A stretch of DNA of 64,000 nucleotides from an uncultured Pelagibacteraceae bacterium (GCA_902604525.1 CACKYY010000002.1:1-64000), one strand, 5' to 3'. Positions 19,770 to 29,552 are shown, counted from the stretch's first letter. Translations and numbers: made by a program. Notes: a model not told the origin generated them from the sequence alone.

Positions 19770-20990
19770 TTAACTTGTTTTTAATCTTATTACTGCTTCT
19801 TCTTTTATTGGAAGATGAATTATTGCAGCAAAAACTGACAATGCAATTGCTAAATACCACGCATAGTCATATGAACCATAGAGATCATAAAATAAACCAC
19901 CTAGGTATGCTCCAAAAAATGAACCGATTTGATGACTTAAAAAGACAATTCCATAAAGTAGTCCTAGATATTTTGTTCCAAACATATGGGCAACTATTCC
20001 ACTTGTAGCTGGTACAGTTGACAACCACAAAAAACCAAAGCTAGCACCAAAAATAAAGGCATTAATATTGCTAGGTGGTAAAAATATAAACAAAATAATT
20101 GATAAGCCTCTTAAAGCATAAATAAAACTTAAAATTATTTTTTTACTTATTTTAGTGGATAAATAACCACTCAAAAGTGAACCAAATATATTGAATAATC
20201 CAATCAAAGATAAAATTGCGGCTGCAGTCCAACTCTCTAAGCCTCTATCGATTACATAAGTTGGAACATGAGTTCCAACCAATGTAATATGAAAACCACA
20301 AACAAAAAAACCAGCGACTAATAAAATATAACTTTTTGTTCCAAATGCTTCTTTTATTGCCTCCAAAGTACCCTGGGAGTTTGGTTCTTCAATGCTTTGT
20401 TCTATTGAAGGAGACCTTACAAAATAAGAAACAATTAAGCCTATAAATAATGCAATAATAAAAGCTATCAAGGTAATTTGCCATCCATTTACGCTTAATG
20501 AATAGGTTGTAAAAAGTGGAGATAAAAAATATCCAAATGAACCTATTGCTGTTACTAAACTCATTGCAATTGTTCTATTTGATAATGGGAAATGTTTACC
20601 TACTATTGCCATTGGAATACTAATAGCAGTACCGCCTAAACCGATACCAACCAAAATACCCATGTCTATTTGAAAAAATATTCCTGTATTTGGACCTGCG
20701 TAAAGAAAATAAATACCTGCTATAAAAAAAACAAATGCTAAGGATATAGCTTTATGTCCACCATATTTATCTGCTATTGCACCAAAAATGGGTCCAGTAA
20801 GTCCCCACATTAACATTTGTATTCCTATTGAAAGTCCAGCCTCTGTTAATGAAATTCCTAAATCTTCTTTAAAATCCATAAAGAACAAACCAAAAGTTTG
20901 TCTAATACCTAGTGATATAAGAACTACCAGACAAGCAGCTATTAAAGTTACTAAAGCTGTTTTATTTCTAAAGAATTTTTCATTAGTCAT
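19770..20990 (-). CDS. MFS transporter
   Basis: 12-TM pattern, GPIFGAIADKYGGHKAISLAF; monocarboxylate/OFA-like. Confidence 0.88.
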   Translation of the reverse strand: MTNEKFFRNKTALVTLIAACLVVLISLGIRQTFGLFFMDFKEDLGISLTEAGLSIGIQMLMWGLTGPIFGAIADKYGGHKAISLAFVFFIAGIYFLYAGPNTGIFFQIDMGILVGIGLGGTAISIPMAIVGKHFPLSNRTIAMSLVTAIGSFGYFLSPLFTTYSLSVNGWQITLIAFIIALFIGLIVSYFVRSPSIEQSIEEPNSQGTLEAIKEAFGTKSYILLVAGFFVCGFHITLVGTHVPTYVIDRGLESWTAAAILSLIGLFNIFGSLLSGYLSTKISKKIILSFIYALRGLSIILFIFLPPSNINAFIFGASFGFLWLSTVPATSGIVAHMFGTKYLGLLYGIVFLSHQIGSFFGAYLGGLFYDLYGSYDYAWYLAIALSVFAAIIHLPIKEEAVIRLKTS

Positions 20991-20996
20991 ATCAGA

Positions 20997-22172
20997 TTAT
21001 TTTAAATGTTTGAGAGCTTGTTTAATATCAGCGATAAGATCGCTAGGATCCTCTAACCCAATATGCAATCTTACTAAATGTTCATCTTTAGATAATTTTA
21101 AAAATTTTCGCGTTCCAGTCTCTCTATGCTCTTGATGAAGGGCTAAACTTTCAAATCCCCCCCAACTATAACCATAACCAAATAGTTTTAACGAATTAAC
21201 AAATTTCCTAATAGAATTAATATTTTTACATTTTATTTTTAAACCCATTAAACCTGAGGCTCCTGAATAGTATTTTTTCCACATTTTATAATTGTAAGAA
21301 CCTTTATTATGAGGATAAAGTAATTTTATATTTTTAAATTTGGATAAAAATTTTGCTATTTTTTTTGCATTTTCCCTATGTCTATCCAGTCTGACATCCA
21401 ATGTTCTTAAACCTCTAGTAATTAAATAAGCATCATCAGGACCAAGTCTTAAACCAGTAATTCTCTCTGCAGCCTTTACTTTAGAAAATACTTTTTTATT
21501 TACTGCTAAAGATCCCCCCATAACATCAGAATGACCTGAATAGTATTTTGTAGCAGAGACAATTGCCATATCAAATCCAAGTTTGATAGGTTTTAAAAAA
21601 TATGGTGTTCCCCATGTATTATCTATAGCAGTTAAAATTTTATTTTTTTTAGCAATAGAAATTATTTTTCCTAGATCTTGAAAATCAAAAGAATTACTTC
21701 CTGGATTTTCTACAAAAATTAACTTTGTTTTTTTTGTAATATTTTTTTCTAAAGTTTTAAGATCATGAGGATTATAAAATGTTGTTTTAATATTGAAATC
21801 TTTTAAAAAATTTTCGGTTAATATTCTTGTTGGACTATAAACTGGATCTGCCGCAATAATTTCATCTCCAGGCCTAGTAACACTAAATATAGCTAAAAAA
21901 ACTGCCCCGAAACCTGTTGGTGTTGTAAAAACATGATAACTTTCCTCAAGCTTGGTTAAAATTTTTTGTAAAATATAAGTAGTTGATGTACCTTGCCTTG
22001 CATAATCATAATGACCACCAATTGGATTTTTTTGAGCTTTAGCTTGAGTTTTTCTTATATCTCTCATTGATTTAAAAATTATAGTGGACGCTCTTACAAC
22101 TGGAGGGTTTACTGACTGATTATGAAAATCTTTAGCTGTGTGCTTAAGAAAAGTCTTAAAAGAGCTACTCAT
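20997..22172 (-). CDS. metC: Cys/Met metabolism PLP-dependent enzyme, probable cystathionine beta-lyase
   Basis: AIDNTWGTPYFLKPIKLGFDMAIVSATKYYSGHSDVMGG PLP-lysine motif; LHIGLEDPSDLIADIKQAL. Confidence 0.85.
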   Translation of the reverse strand: MSSSFKTFLKHTAKDFHNQSVNPPVVRASTIIFKSMRDIRKTQAKAQKNPIGGHYDYARQGTSTTYILQKILTKLEESYHVFTTPTGFGAVFLAIFSVTRPGDEIIAADPVYSPTRILTENFLKDFNIKTTFYNPHDLKTLEKNITKKTKLIFVENPGSNSFDFQDLGKIISIAKKNKILTAIDNTWGTPYFLKPIKLGFDMAIVSATKYYSGHSDVMGGSLAVNKKVFSKVKAAERITGLRLGPDDAYLITRGLRTLDVRLDRHRENAKKIAKFLSKFKNIKLLYPHNKGSYNYKMWKKYYSGASGLMGLKIKCKNINSIRKFVNSLKLFGYGYSWGGFESLALHQEHRETGTRKFLKLSKDEHLVRLHIGLEDPSDLIADIKQALKHLK

Positions 22173-22245
22173 AATAAAATTTGATATGTTTAAAAGACAA
22201 TGCTATATCCCATGAAAAACGTCAATATAATTAAAATAGGATTGA

Positions 22246-22329
22246 ATGAGTTACCCAAAAAAACATAGAGGTCGAAGAAAACAAGGCTCGAAAAAAAGAA
22301 GAGCTAAAAGAAAAAATAAAAAGAAGTAA
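22246..22329 (+). CDS. Very small, highly basic protein (27 aa), possible ribosome-associated peptide
   Basis: Manual translation ATG..TAA: MSYPKKHRGRRKQGSKKRRAKRKNKKK; sits in the gap between divergent metC and convergent mnmA. Confidence 0.5.
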   Translation: MSYPKKHRGRRKQGSKKRRAKRKNKKK

Positions 22330-22337
22330 ACAGGCTT

Positions 22338-23456
22338 CTATTCTTTAATCCACCCACCGCCAAGAACTTTATACCCAAATTGGTCTTTGTTATAAAAAAC
22401 ACAAGCCTGCCCAGGTGAAATACCATCCTCTGGTAAAGTTAGATTAACAACCCCTGTTTGATTATCCTTTAAATTTACATTTGCCTCTAACAAATCTCCT
22501 GTTGACCTTACTTTCACAAAAATTTTTTTTTCTAAATCTGTATTAGGAGCTAGCAAATTTATATTTTTTAAAGAAATTGTTTGTTTTCCAAGTTTTTCTT
22601 TTGGACCTACAATTATTTCATTTTTATCAGAATTAATTTTAAGTACATAAAGAGGCTCTCTATCTGAAACCTTTATTCCTTTTCGCTGACCTATCGTAAA
22701 ATTGATAATACCATCGTGGACACCTATAACTTCACCATTTAAATTTTTAATATTTCCCTTTTGGAATGAGTCGGGTCTAAATTTTTGTATAACTGACGCA
22801 TAATCACCATTTGGAACAAAACATATATCTTGGCTGTCAGGCTTGTCAGCAACATTTAAATCTAAATTTTTTGCTATCTCTCTAGTTTTATCTTTCAACA
22901 TTCCACCTAAAGGGAATCTTAAATAGTCTAATTGCTCTCTAGTTGTATTAAATAAAAAATAGCTTTGATCTCTATTCTCATCAATTGCTCTGTACATGTT
23001 TGTTGTATTTTTTTCCGTAATACTTTTTACATAGTGACCTGTCACCAATGCATCAGCATTAAGCTCTTTTGATACCTCAAATAAATCTTTAAATTTTACA
23101 GTTTGATTACATTGAACACAAGGAATAGGGGTTTCGCCTTTTAAATAACTATCAACAAAATTATCTATTACTCCTTGTTTAAATTTATCCTGATAATATA
23201 AAATTTTATGTTCAATATCTAATTTATTAGCTACTCGTTTTGCATCCATAATATCTTGGCCAGAGCAACATTGTTTCGAGGCTGCTACTTCTTTACCATC
23301 ATCATATAATTTTAAAGTAATACCTATAACTTTATAACCTTCTTGCTTCATCATGCCTGCAACTGTTGAAGAATCTACACCTCCAGACATAGCTACAACT
23401 ACAGTAGTATTTGATGGTTTTTTATTAAAACCTAAAGAGTTTAATTCTTCGTCCAT
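22338..23456 (-). CDS. mnmA: tRNA 2-thiouridine(34) synthase MnmA
   Basis: [49 protein letters not shown]-like motif, [11 protein letters not shown]. Confidence 0.95.
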   Translation of the reverse strand: MDEELNSLGFNKKPSNTTVVVAMSGGVDSSTVAGMMKQEGYKVIGITLKLYDDGKEVAASKQCCSGQDIMDAKRVANKLDIEHKILYYQDKFKQGVIDNFVDSYLKGETPIPCVQCNQTVKFKDLFEVSKELNADALVTGHYVKSITEKNTTNMYRAIDENRDQSYFLFNTTREQLDYLRFPLGGMLKDKTREIAKNLDLNVADKPDSQDICFVPNGDYASVIQKFRPDSFQKGNIKNLNGEVIGVHDGIINFTIGQRKGIKVSDREPLYVLKINSDKNEIIVGPKEKLGKQTISLKNINLLAPNTDLEKKIFVKVRSTGDLLEANVNLKDNQTGVVNLTLPEDGISPGQACVFYNKDQFGYKVLGGGWIKE

Positions 23457-23497
23457 AAGGTGGTATTTATACTGATTTACAATATAAGTTAAATTAA

Positions 23498-23668
23498 ATG
23501 ATTTTAGATTATGAACCAGGTGACAAAGTTACTAATCCAAGCAATAAAGAATGGGGAATAGGACAGGTACAATCTATAATAAACGACAAAGTCACTGTTA
23601 ATTTTGAAAATGCTGGTAAAAAAGTAATTAATGCAAATAACATCGAATTGAGAAAACTTGGTAAATAA
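23498..23668 (+). CDS. DUF3553 domain protein (56 aa)
   Basis: Manual translation [56 protein letters not shown], CarD/Tudor-like small domain; not in ORF track on this strand. Confidence 0.75.
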   Translation: MILDYEPGDKVTNPSNKEWGIGQVQSIINDKVTVNFENAGKKVINANNIELRKLGK

Positions 23669-23671
23669 AAA

Positions 23672-24436
23672 ATGGATTTAAAAAAGATAGTTAAGGATTT
23701 AATTGAAAGTTTTTTAATTGCTGGAGACTTAGCTATTGAATTAAGAACAAAAGGTTTAATAAAAAAAATTAAATCAGATAACACCCCTGTGAGCAATGGT
23801 GATATAGAAGTAAACGAGCTTATTACAAAAGAAATAGCTAAGATCACACCAGAAATTCCTATAATTTCTGAAGAAAGTTTGGAGAATAAAAATAAATCGA
23901 ATTTAAAAAATTTTTGGCTGATTGATCCAATCGATGGAACACATGATTACATAAATAATTTAGAGGAATTTACAATTAATGCTGGACTAGTAATGGGTAA
24001 TAAACCAGTTGCAGGTTTAATTAATGCTCCTGCTAAAAAAAGAATGTTTTACTCCTATGGAGAGGGTAACGCATATGAAATTAAAAACGGTAAAGAATTA
24101 AATCTCAGTGAGTCAATTATAAAAAACACGGGTCGAATTAGATTTATTTCATACTCAAATAAAATTAGGCCTGAGATTCAAAAAATTTATAACGATTTAG
24201 GAGTAGAGGAGAATATTAAAATGAAAAGTTCTTTAAAATTTTGTGTAGTTGCAACAGGTGAATACGATGGTTATGTTGCAGAGCCTAGAGCTTATGAATG
24301 GGATATTGCTGCTGGTCATGCAATTTTAAATCATGCAGGTGGAGAAGTTACTGATTTTAGTGGAAATGAGATTTTATATGGTAAGCCAGATTTAAAAAAC
24401 TCAAGTCTAATTTTAAAAAGTAAAACTATATTGTAA
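23672..24436 (+). CDS. cysQ: Inositol monophosphatase family protein, CysQ-like 3'(2'),5'-bisphosphate nucleotidase
   Basis: FWLIDPIDGTHDYINNLEEFTINAGLV, YVAEPRAYEWDIAAGHAILNHAGG. Confidence 0.82.
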   Translation: MDLKKIVKDLIESFLIAGDLAIELRTKGLIKKIKSDNTPVSNGDIEVNELITKEIAKITPEIPIISEESLENKNKSNLKNFWLIDPIDGTHDYINNLEEFTINAGLVMGNKPVAGLINAPAKKRMFYSYGEGNAYEIKNGKELNLSESIIKNTGRIRFISYSNKIRPEIQKIYNDLGVEENIKMKSSLKFCVVATGEYDGYVAEPRAYEWDIAAGHAILNHAGGEVTDFSGNEILYGKPDLKNSSLILKSKTIL

Positions 24437-24579
24437 TGGATGAACAGCTAAGAATTATATTAATTATAATTGTATCAGTCTCTATTTTTGGATTATTAGT
24501 TTTTGTTTTTGTTAAAAATTATATAAGAAATAAAATTAATCGTCTTTTAAAAGATGAGGATAAAAAAAATTTAGAGTAA
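24436..24579 (+). CDS. Small single-TM protein (47 aa)
   Basis: Manual translation MDEQLRIILIIIVSVSIFGLLVFVFVKNYIRNKINRLLKDEDKKNLE; ATG overlaps the cysQ stop (TAATG). Confidence 0.55.
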   Translation: MDEQLRIILIIIVSVSIFGLLVFVFVKNYIRNKINRLLKDEDKKNLE

Positions 24580-25134
24580 ATTAATAATTTTTAAAAATTC
24601 CTCTTTCTCTATATCCATAACTTTTTTTGAAGTTTCAAAATCAAAACCATTTCTTGCTAATAATGATATGTCTTTTTTATAAAATAAAGTTCTATTATCT
24701 TCAGCTCTAGCTGGTCCTATTCTTTTTTTTTTACAAATTTTTATTGCAGAAAAGAAGTCTTGATCACTATTATCTTCTCTAATCTTATTGACTGTGTTTT
24801 TAATAAACTCTTGATTTATTCCTTTTCCCATTAAGTAGTTACGAATTTTATTAAGTGAATGTCCTCTTTGAACCATGCTCTTTGCTTTACTTTCAGAGTA
24901 AAATTGATCGTTAATAAATTTATTTTTTTCTAAGTCAGATAAAACAATATCAATTAGTTTATTAACATCCTTTTTTCTTGTATCTGATGCAGAGAGTTTC
25001 ATGTATTTTTTTAATAAATACGTTTTAAGTTGTTGCTTAGAAGGTGCGTACTTTTCAACATATGCAAAAGAAAAACTTCTCATTTCATCTACTGTGACTT
25101 GAAGAGTTTTTTTTCTATTTCTTATAGGAATCAT
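24571..25134 (-). CDS. recX: Regulatory protein RecX
   Basis: RecX-like three-helix repeats (YAPSKQQLKTYLLKKYMK; QFYSESKAKSMVQRGHSLNKIRNYLMGKGI). Confidence 0.8.
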   Translation of the reverse strand: MIPIRNRKKTLQVTVDEMRSFSFAYVEKYAPSKQQLKTYLLKKYMKLSASDTRKKDVNKLIDIVLSDLEKNKFINDQFYSESKAKSMVQRGHSLNKIRNYLMGKGINQEFIKNTVNKIREDNSDQDFFSAIKICKKKRIGPARAEDNRTLFYKKDISLLARNGFDFETSKKVMDIEKEEFLKIINLL

Positions 25135-25160
25135 GATTAGATTGAATATAATATAATTAA

Positions 25161-25634
25161 ATGATCGAACAAATTTATACTTATTTTACAATTGAAACGC
25201 TTTATATGTGGATTAATTTAGGGGTTATCCCTTTCTGGCTTATTTTAATCTTTTTTCCACAATCTTATTTATGTCGATTTTTTGTAACCTCTATTTTCCC
25301 ATTTGTGTTACTAAGCGGTATTTATATTTTTATTTTATATAAATCCTTGCTAATTGATTATGATTTTGAGGGAAATTTTAATCTTTATTTGGGTCTAAAT
25401 GAATTATCCAGATTATTTGAGGACTCATTGTACTTAATGATTTTCTGGACTCATTTCATAGCTATAAATTTATTTGTTGGTGGATGGATTGTTAAGGATG
25501 CTCAAAAATTTTCAATTAATAAAATTCTGCTTGCAGCACCATTGATAATTACATATTTGATAGGACCGTTTGGTGTTTTTGTTTATTGGATAATTAGAAT
25601 TTTTTATGCAAAAAGAATAAATTTATATGAGTAA
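25161..25634 (+). CDS. ABA4-like (DUF4281) membrane protein
   Basis: 4-TM protein; LYMWINLGVIPFWLILIFFPQS, FWTHFIAINLFVGGWIVKDAQ, GPFGVFVYWIIR typical of DUF4281/ABA4. Confidence 0.78.
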   Translation: MIEQIYTYFTIETLYMWINLGVIPFWLILIFFPQSYLCRFFVTSIFPFVLLSGIYIFILYKSLLIDYDFEGNFNLYLGLNELSRLFEDSLYLMIFWTHFIAINLFVGGWIVKDAQKFSINKILLAAPLIITYLIGPFGVFVYWIIRIFYAKRINLYE

Positions 25635-26205
25635 TCATATAGATTTTTATTTTGATTTTATAAGCCCATACGCCTTTATCGCTTATAAAAATATTATCAA
25701 AATTGAAAATATAAAATTCAATTATAAGCCTATTCTATTAGGTGGGTTGCATAATTTGGTTGATATAACTGCACCAGCTCTTAACAAATTTAAATTAAAA
25801 AATATGAAAAATGATTGTGAATTGATTTCTAAAAAAAATAAAATTAGTTTTATCTGGAATTCAAAGTTTCCAATTAATTCACTTTATATAATGAGAGGTT
25901 TCTTGGCAGTAGAAGAGAGTAAGAAAAAGGATTATTTAGAAACTTTTTTTAATGCTTATTGGCAAAATGATACGGATTTAACTGATGAAAAAAATATAAT
26001 TCAATTAATAGAAAATTTAAGTATCAATCACGAAGAATTTTTTAAAAGTATTTCTAAACAAGAAATTAAAGATGAATTAAAAAAATTTACTAGTGAAGCC
26101 TTTAAAAAAGAAATTTTTGGGGCCCCCACATTTATTGTTAATAATAAAATTTTTTGGGGACAGGATCGTTTAAATTATGCTTTAGATGAATTTAAAAATA
26201 ATTAA
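25627..26205 (+). CDS. 2-hydroxychromene-2-carboxylate isomerase family (DsbA-like)
   Basis: IDFYFDFISPYAFIAYKNI, APTFIVNNKIFWGQDRLNYALDEF. Confidence 0.88.
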   Translation: MSNHIDFYFDFISPYAFIAYKNIIKIENIKFNYKPILLGGLHNLVDITAPALNKFKLKNMKNDCELISKKNKISFIWNSKFPINSLYIMRGFLAVEESKKKDYLETFFNAYWQNDTDLTDEKNIIQLIENLSINHEEFFKSISKQEIKDELKKFTSEAFKKEIFGAPTFIVNNKIFWGQDRLNYALDEFKNN

Positions 26206-26585
26206 ACTATTTTAAATTTACTTTGTCTGATAGCTCCAAATCCACCATCTATATGAGAAACATTTTTAAATCCCATATCTTTTAAAGTTTTTGCTGCGAG
26301 AGCAGATCTTAATCCACCAGCACAGAATAAAACCATTTCTTTTTCCTGATCAAGTTTTCCTTCTTGAAAATATGGGCTTCCTGGATCAAGCCAAAATTCT
26401 AACATTCCTCTCGGAATATGGTGGGAGCCTTCTACTTTTCCATCACGTTCCAGCTCTCTAATATCTCTTATATCAATTAAATTACATTTATTATCCTCAA
26501 GTAATTTAACTGCTTCATCAGTGTCAATTGTTTTTATCTCTTTTAAAGCATTATCAACAAGAGTTTTAGATGATAGGATTGACAT
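26202..26585 (-). CDS. Rhodanese-like domain protein
   Basis: NLIDIRDIRELERDGKVEGSHHIPRGMLEFW, MVLFCAGGLRSALAAKTLKDMGF. Start MSILSSKTL at 26585 preferred. Confidence 0.88.
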   Translation of the reverse strand: MSILSSKTLVDNALKEIKTIDTDEAVKLLEDNKCNLIDIRDIRELERDGKVEGSHHIPRGMLEFWLDPGSPYFQEGKLDQEKEMVLFCAGGLRSALAAKTLKDMGFKNVSHIDGGFGAIRQSKFKIV

Positions 26586-26603
26586 AAAAATATAATTTAA
26601 CTT

Positions 26604-27632
26604 ATGAAACTTCAAAATCAAAACATAAAATCAAATTTTTTAAAAAAAATTTTTATTAAAATCTGTAGAAAACTTGATTTTGAAATTATAGATCAAGGAA
26701 AACTGCATTTACCAGTAATGAGTAAATATGGTCATAATAACTTATCAAAAATAGGTAAAGAGTCTCTTATATTACCAATGGGCAGAACAAAAATTACTAG
26801 ATCAGTGAAATCACTCAATATTATTCTCAGAACTTGCGCTTCGGTTAATATGTTATCCCAATCTAAAAAAAGAGTTTTTAATTTAAAAAAAGAAGATTAT
26901 TCACTTAAAACATTAACCTCTTTAATTAATTCAATTAACAATAGTAAAAAATTATTTAAAAAAATTAGATTAAAGTTCACCATTATTGATCATAACTCTG
27001 ATGAAAAAATTGTTAAAAAAATGAAAAAACTATTAAAGGTACAATTTTTTAAAAGTGAAATAATAAAATTAAATATAGAGCATTATAAAAAAAACATAAA
27101 AAAACTTAATCAAGAAGGAAAAAAAGTTACCGACAATCAAATTTCTAATATGTGTAATATAAATCAGTCCTTAAATTTAGGAAAAGACTGTGATGACTTA
27201 GTTTATTTTGTTGAAGACGATTACATTCATTCAGTAAATGCTATTGCAGAAATGATTTATACTTATGAAAGAATTTCTAGTCAAACTGGGAAAGAATTAA
27301 TCATATGTCCATCTGACTATCCATATTTGTATAATAAATTAGAAAATTCAAATATTTTTTTGGGTCATGGACATCACTGGCGATCTATAAATGAAACTTT
27401 GTGTACTTTTTTAACAAGTTCAAAGATTGTTAATAAACATTTTAAGAAATTTGTTAGTGCTTGTGAATTTGAACATAATCCTTTTGAAAAACCTTTTCAT
27501 GATATATATAAAACTGAGCTGTGTATTAGTCCAATGCCAGCAATAGCAGTTCATTATACTAACATTAACTCTATTTATGGTTTATCACCTTTGATAAATT
27601 ATAAAAAACTATGGAATAAAAATAAGATATGA
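26604..27632 (+). CDS. Putative glycosyltransferase-like protein
   Basis: LNIILRTCASVNMLSQS...FTIIDHNSD...LVYFVEDDYIHSVNAIAEMIYTYERIS, GT-A-like DDY motif. Confidence 0.55.
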   Translation: MKLQNQNIKSNFLKKIFIKICRKLDFEIIDQGKLHLPVMSKYGHNNLSKIGKESLILPMGRTKITRSVKSLNIILRTCASVNMLSQSKKRVFNLKKEDYSLKTLTSLINSINNSKKLFKKIRLKFTIIDHNSDEKIVKKMKKLLKVQFFKSEIIKLNIEHYKKNIKKLNQEGKKVTDNQISNMCNINQSLNLGKDCDDLVYFVEDDYIHSVNAIAEMIYTYERISSQTGKELIICPSDYPYLYNKLENSNIFLGHGHHWRSINETLCTFLTSSKIVNKHFKKFVSACEFEHNPFEKPFHDIYKTELCISPMPAIAVHYTNINSIYGLSPLINYKKLWNKNKI

Positions 27633-28099
27633 CATTAAAAATTAATTCAAAAGCACCAGCTTTTACATCACCTTCTACATCTAAAAATAATTATTCTTTA
27701 AAAGACTCTTTTGGAAAATATGTTGTTTTATACTTCTATCCTAAAGATGACACTCCTGGATGTACAATTGAAACTAATGAATTTAATAAATTACTGCCTA
27801 AATTTAAAAAATTAAAATGTGAAGTTTATGGTATTTCGAAAGATGGCTTAAAAAGTCACAATAAATTTAGAGATAAATATAAAATTAAATTTGATTTAAT
27901 AGCTGACGAAGAGTTAAAAGTCTTAAAAAAATATAAAGTATGGAAAAAGAAAAAATTTATGGGTAAGGAATTTATGGGAATTGTTAGAACTACATATTTA
28001 CTCGATAAAAAAGGTCAAATATTAAAGGTTTGGAACAACGTCAAAGCCAAAGACCATGCTGATGAGGTCTTAGAAACCCTTAAAAGTATTACAAAATAA
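27629..28099 (+). CDS. bcp: Peroxiredoxin, BCP family
   Basis: VVLYFYPKDDTPGCTIETNEFN, VYGISKDGLKSHNKFRDKY. Confidence 0.93.
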   Translation: MTLKINSKAPAFTSPSTSKNNYSLKDSFGKYVVLYFYPKDDTPGCTIETNEFNKLLPKFKKLKCEVYGISKDGLKSHNKFRDKYKIKFDLIADEELKVLKKYKVWKKKKFMGKEFMGIVRTTYLLDKKGQILKVWNNVKAKDHADEVLETLKSITK

Positions 28100-28100
28100 A

Positions 28101-28121
28101 AAGGCCCCTTTCGGGGCCTTT
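28101..28121 (+). terminator. Rho-independent-like terminator after bcp
   Basis: aaggcccc-tttc-ggggcctt perfect 8-bp stem just after the stop. Confidence 0.8.
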
Positions 28122-28168
28122 GCTTAACTAACAAGAGAGAGAGATATTTTGTTAATTTTTTTTTGTTA

Positions 28169-28211
28169 GGAGCTCTTCAATGAGATAACGACATGGAGAT
28201 CGAAGAGCCCC
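28169..28211. other. Structured inverted repeat between bcp and amtB 3' ends
   Basis: ggagctcttc-(23 nt)-gaagagcccc: 9 paired positions with one A/C mismatch, no adjacent U-tract. Confidence 0.5.
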
Positions 28212-28225
28212 TATATTGCATGCAA

Positions 28226-29527
28226 TTAGTCTCGTATTGCGTATGCTATTACACCAGTTTCGGTTACGTCAGTACCTTTGGATTCAGCCTCTTTACTTAA
28301 TCTAATTCCAAACGTGGCCTTCATAACTGAGAACACGATATATGACACAACAAATACAAAAATGTTTATTGATAGCACACCAACTACCTGTGCACTAAAT
28401 GATGCATCAGTGTTTGTCAGTGGTACCGCAAGTGTTCCCCAAATTCCCGCAAACATGTGAGCTGGAATTGCACCTACAACGTCGTCAAGTTTGAAACTGA
28501 ACAATAATTTAGTTCCAAATACAACAAGTAAACCACCTACTGCTCCAATGAAAATTGCAGCTAGAGGTGTTGGTGCTAATGGTTCAGCAGTTACTGCAAC
28601 TAATCCACCAATTGCTCCATTTAACATTTGCACAACATCTGTTTTACCGTACATTAATCTTGTTATTGTTGCTGCAGCCATTACACCACCACAAGCAGCA
28701 AGATTAGTATTAATAAAAATATTAGATACAGCAACTGCGTCAGCAAATGTTCCAATCGCTAATTGAGATCCTCCGTTGAACCCAAACCAACCTAACCATA
28801 GGATAAATACACCTATTGTTACTAATGGAATAGAAGATGCAGCAAAAGGTTTCATAGCTCTAGCTTCACCTTTACTGTCAAATCTTCCTGTACGCGAACC
28901 TAGCAACATTATCCCAGCTAGTGCTGCTGCACCACCTGTTGAGTGTACTAATGTTGAACCAGCGAAATCTGAGAAGCCAAGTTCTGCCAACCAGCCTCCA
29001 CCCCACTGCCAACCCATTACTATTGGATAAATAATTCCTGCTAAAATTGCTGCGAATAGAAAGAACGGCCAAAGTTTAACTCTTTCAGCCATTGCTCCTG
29101 AACAAATTGAAACTGTTGTTGCACAGAAAACCATTTGGAAATACCAGTCAGAACCATCTGCATATCCAGTATCAACTGAACTTGCATCTGACCATGGAGT
29201 AAATGTTCCAATGTATCCACCTTCTGGGATTCCATACGCTAAGTTATATCCAAACAACCAAAACATTATTCCCGCAATTGAATAAAGACCAATGTTCTTT
29301 GCACAAATTACCGAAACACTTTTTGAAGTTACCATACCAGATTCTAGCATCGCAAATCCTGCTGCCATAAACATGACTAGGAAACCACAAATTAGAAATA
29401 GTAGTGAATTGAATATAGCTTGAACTTCAGCAGAAACAGTTGTTTCTGCCATTCCTGCACTACTCATGCTTAATAAAAATATTAAACTAAGAAGTGGCGC
29501 AGATATTCTTTTTATTAATTTAGTCAT
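28226..29527 (-). CDS. amtB: Ammonium transporter
   Basis: AAGFAMLESGMVTSKSVSVICAKNIG, GGWLAELGFSDFAGSTLVHSTGGAAALAG, HMFAGIWGTLAVPLT. Confidence 0.96.
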   Translation of the reverse strand: MTKLIKRISAPLLSLIFLLSMSSAGMAETTVSAEVQAIFNSLLFLICGFLVMFMAAGFAMLESGMVTSKSVSVICAKNIGLYSIAGIMFWLFGYNLAYGIPEGGYIGTFTPWSDASSVDTGYADGSDWYFQMVFCATTVSICSGAMAERVKLWPFFLFAAILAGIIYPIVMGWQWGGGWLAELGFSDFAGSTLVHSTGGAAALAGIMLLGSRTGRFDSKGEARAMKPFAASSIPLVTIGVFILWLGWFGFNGGSQLAIGTFADAVAVSNIFINTNLAACGGVMAAATITRLMYGKTDVVQMLNGAIGGLVAVTAEPLAPTPLAAIFIGAVGGLLVVFGTKLLFSFKLDDVVGAIPAHMFAGIWGTLAVPLTNTDASFSAQVVGVLSINIFVFVVSYIVFSVMKATFGIRLSKEAESKGTDVTETGVIAYAIRD

Positions 29528-29530
29528 AAG

Positions 29531-29552
29531 ACCTCCACTGTTAAAGGAAGGT
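29531..29552 (-). promoter_or_regulatory. Possible Shine-Dalgarno-sequestering hairpin upstream of amtB
   Basis: On - strand: ACCTTCC-TTTAACAGT-GGAGGT-ctt-ATG; ACCT(U)CC pairs with the GGAGGT SD. Confidence 0.45.

Noticed and set aside
28491-29235. ORFs on both strands within amtB
   Set aside because: Alternative frames of amtB; Pro/Ala/Thr-rich artefacts.
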